Part shown: positions 5,127-6,444 of the stretch, piece after piece
How positions within the stretch are numbered: the stretch's first letter is position 1
How the letters are laid out: every line of letters starts with the position of its first letter
Assembly: GCA_023268595.1 (NCBI GenBank)
Contig: JALQUD010000055.1
Coordinates: 1-6,444, forward strand
Length of the DNA: 6,444 bases
From: Candidatus Saccharimonadia bacterium
Lineage (GTDB): Bacteria; Patescibacteriota; Saccharimonadia; Saccharimonadales; UBA4665
Direction of reading: 5' to 3'
The notes under the pieces: model-generated
Told to the model about the DNA's origin: nothing
Databases searched by the model: none
What the model saw: the letters and a program-made list of their open reading frames with translations, nothing else
Position numbers and translations under genes: made by a program

Positions 5127-6444
5127 CTACAAGCTCTGTGCCGCAGCAACGCGGTCGACTTCTTTGATCGTAGTCAGACCGGCCAATGCCTTAAGATAGC
5201 CATCCTCACGCATCGTTACCATGCCCTGCTTCTGCGCCACGGCCATGATCTCGTTGCTGGTAGACCTTTTCAATATTAGTTCCTGTATTTCGTCAGTTAT
5301 GGCGAATGCCTCGTATACGCCAAGGCGGCCCTTGAAGCCTTTTGGCGTCTCCGGCGTGTCTTTGCCCTTGCACAAAGTATAAGCGGTTTGCGTACTCAAG
5401 GGCAAGGTCTTATAGCCAAGGTCGTGGGCCACCCGCTCACGTTCAGCCTCATTCTTGGGCAGCAGATGCCCGATGGTGTCCTTGATAGCCTGGGTTTCCA
5501 CCTGGTTCGACTGATAGGTCTCGAAGTTGCTGGCCACCCGCCGGCACAGACGCTGACCGATGACGGTATGCACCGTGCTGGCGATCAGGAACGGTTCGAT
5601 ATCCATGTCGAGCAGACGTGGCAGGATGCCGGCCGCGCTGTTGGTGTGCAGCGTACTGAAGACCAAGTGGCCGGTCAGCGCGGCCTGCACGCCAAGCTCG
5701 GCGGTCTCTTTGTCGCGGATTTCTCCCACCATCACAACATTAGGGTCCTGGCGCAGGATGGAGCGCAGACCAGCCGCGAATGACAAGCCGACGTCACCGT
5801 TAACCTGGATCTGGTTGATGCCATTCATCTTGTACTCCACCGGGTCTTCCAGCGTGACGATGTTGATGGAGTCGTCCTTGATTTCCGACAATAACGCGTA
5901 CAACGAAGTGGATTTGCCTGAACCGGTCGGGCCGGAGGTCAGGATCATGCCATTATTGCTCTTCAGGCTGTCACGCACGGTCCGCAGCGTACGGCCGGTA
6001 TAACCCATATCTTCCAGGCGTAAGCTGGTACCTGATTTGTCCAGCAGACGGATGACCACCTGCTCGCCCCACACCACCGGGCTGACGGCGATACGCAGGT
6101 CAATCGCCCGGTGGCCGACCATGATGCTGAACTCACCGTCCTGCGGTATACGGTGCTCATCGATCTTCAGGTTGGATAAGATCTTGATGCGCGATACTAG
6201 TGGCGGCTCGGTGCTCTTGGGCAGACGCATGATCTCGCGCAATACACCATCAACGCGGCAACGAATGCGCAAGGCGTCCTCCAGCGGCTCGATGTGGATG
6301 TCGCTGGCCCGGCTGCGTGCCGCGAAATCCAGGATGGTCGTCAGCGCCTTGGATATCGGTGAATCCTGGACGATGCTGCGGATATTCTTGGACTCCGACT
6401 TGGCCGAATCACGTTGCTTGGCGACGACATCGGCCAGGTCACCG
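5127..6444 (-). CDS. pilB: Pilus assembly ATPase PilB (GspE/PilB family), N-terminus beyond window edge
   Basis: The frame is open from the right edge (first whole codon at 6443) to the TAG at 5127, giving 438 visible residues of the ATPase that powers pilus extension. The TTG at 6272 lies inside a conserved stretch (EPLEDALRIRCRVDG) and is not the start; the missing part is the N-terminal GspE-N domain. In visible numbering: SRASDIHIEP at 44-53, Walker A GPTGSGKS at 171-178, Asp box around 198-204 (LEDPVEY), Walker B VVMVGE with E241, His box HLVFSTLHT at 259-267. The C-terminal region normally has two CxxC pairs binding a metal. Here the first is replaced by ASNF after QRLCRRV, and the second by D362/E365 before GFKGRLGVYE, with single cysteines at C300 and C358. 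It heads the pilB-pilT-pilC run. Confidence 0.96.
   Translation of the reverse strand, partial: GDLADVVAKQRDSAKSESKNIRSIVQDSPISKALTTILDFAARSRASDIHIEPLEDALRIRCRVDGVLREIMRLPKSTEPPLVSRIKILSNLKIDEHRIPQDGEFSIMVGHRAIDLRIAVSPVVWGEQVVIRLLDKSGTSLRLEDMGYTGRTLRTVRDSLKSNNGMILTSGPTGSGKSTSLYALLSEIKDDSINIVTLEDPVEYKMNGINQIQVNGDVGLSFAAGLRSILRQDPNVVMVGEIRDKETAELGVQAALTGHLVFSTLHTNSAAGILPRLLDMDIEPFLIASTVHTVIGQRLCRRVASNFETYQSNQVETQAIKDTIGHLLPKNEAERERVAHDLGYKTLPLSTQTAYTLCKGKDTPETPKGFKGRLGVYEAFAITDEIQELILKRSTSNEIMAVAQKQGMVTMREDGYLKALAGLTTIKEVDRVAAAQSL

Noticed and set aside
3451..5167. Long open frames on the plus strand opposite pilC and pilT (for example 3451-4014, 4354-5016, 4577-5167)
   Set aside because: They lie antisense to genes with full family motifs, have no recognisable domains or ribosome sites, and are explained by the G/C-ending codon bias of the real genes.
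6270..6272. TTG as the start codon of the pilB frame
   Set aside because: The frame continues upstream with conserved PilB sequence (SRASDIHIEP), so the codon encodes an internal Leu and the true start lies beyond the window.
1..6444. CRISPR arrays, tRNA/rRNA genes, insertion sequences, riboswitches
   Set aside because: No spaced repeats, transposase frames, terminal inverted repeats or recognisable RNA motifs were seen on either strand; nearly all the sequence is pilus coding.

Overview
The window is a stretch of a type IV pilus (T4P) gene cluster, with every recognisable gene on the minus strand. Read in the direction of transcription (right to left) the order is: pilB (assembly ATPase, N-terminus beyond the right edge), pilT (retraction ATPase), pilC (inner-membrane platform), pilA-like major pilin, a membrane-anchored protein of unknown function, pilD (prepilin peptidase), and a second prepilin-like protein whose C-terminus runs off the left edge. 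The plus strand holds only shadow frames.

The organism is most likely a member of the Patescibacteria/CPR, and Saccharibacteria (TM7) is the best guess. This rests on the pilin sequence, where the class III signal and helix are followed by an FLAVPALQRN-type stretch and NNGKLP, and on the compact pilB-pilT-pilC-pilin layout. It is recall-based inference, not a search result. The genes read with the standard code: TAG ends pilB, pilT, pilA and the unknown gene, TAA ends pilC, and TGA ends pilD.

Right block (2817-6444): pilB, pilT and pilC are tightly packed (14- and 10-nt gaps) with strong Shine-Dalgarno sequences. In the pilT-pilC junction the SD overlaps the upstream TAG stop. This block looks like one transcription unit encoding the motor and platform.

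Middle (2187-2816): pilA appears to be its own unit. It has a good -35/-10 pair with 17-bp spacing, a strong SD, a CRP/FNR-like dyad just upstream, and a strong intrinsic terminator with a UUCG loop directly after its stop codon. This suits a major subunit needed in much larger amounts than the machine. Its codons are more A/T-ending than those of the neighbours.

Left block (1-2186): the unknown membrane protein, pilD and the minor-pilin-like gene lie beyond the terminator and lack clear Shine-Dalgarno sequences. Two of them have an extended -10 (TGn plus a TATAAT-like hexamer) placed so that transcription would begin at, or one base before, the start codon. They may therefore give leaderless mRNAs.

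Together the products would make a dynamic pilus. PilD cleaves the prepilins in the membrane, PilC with PilB extends the fibre, and PilT retracts it. The least explained parts are the 179-aa anchored protein, the loss of the usual tetracysteine site in PilB, and the regulatory architecture around pilA.
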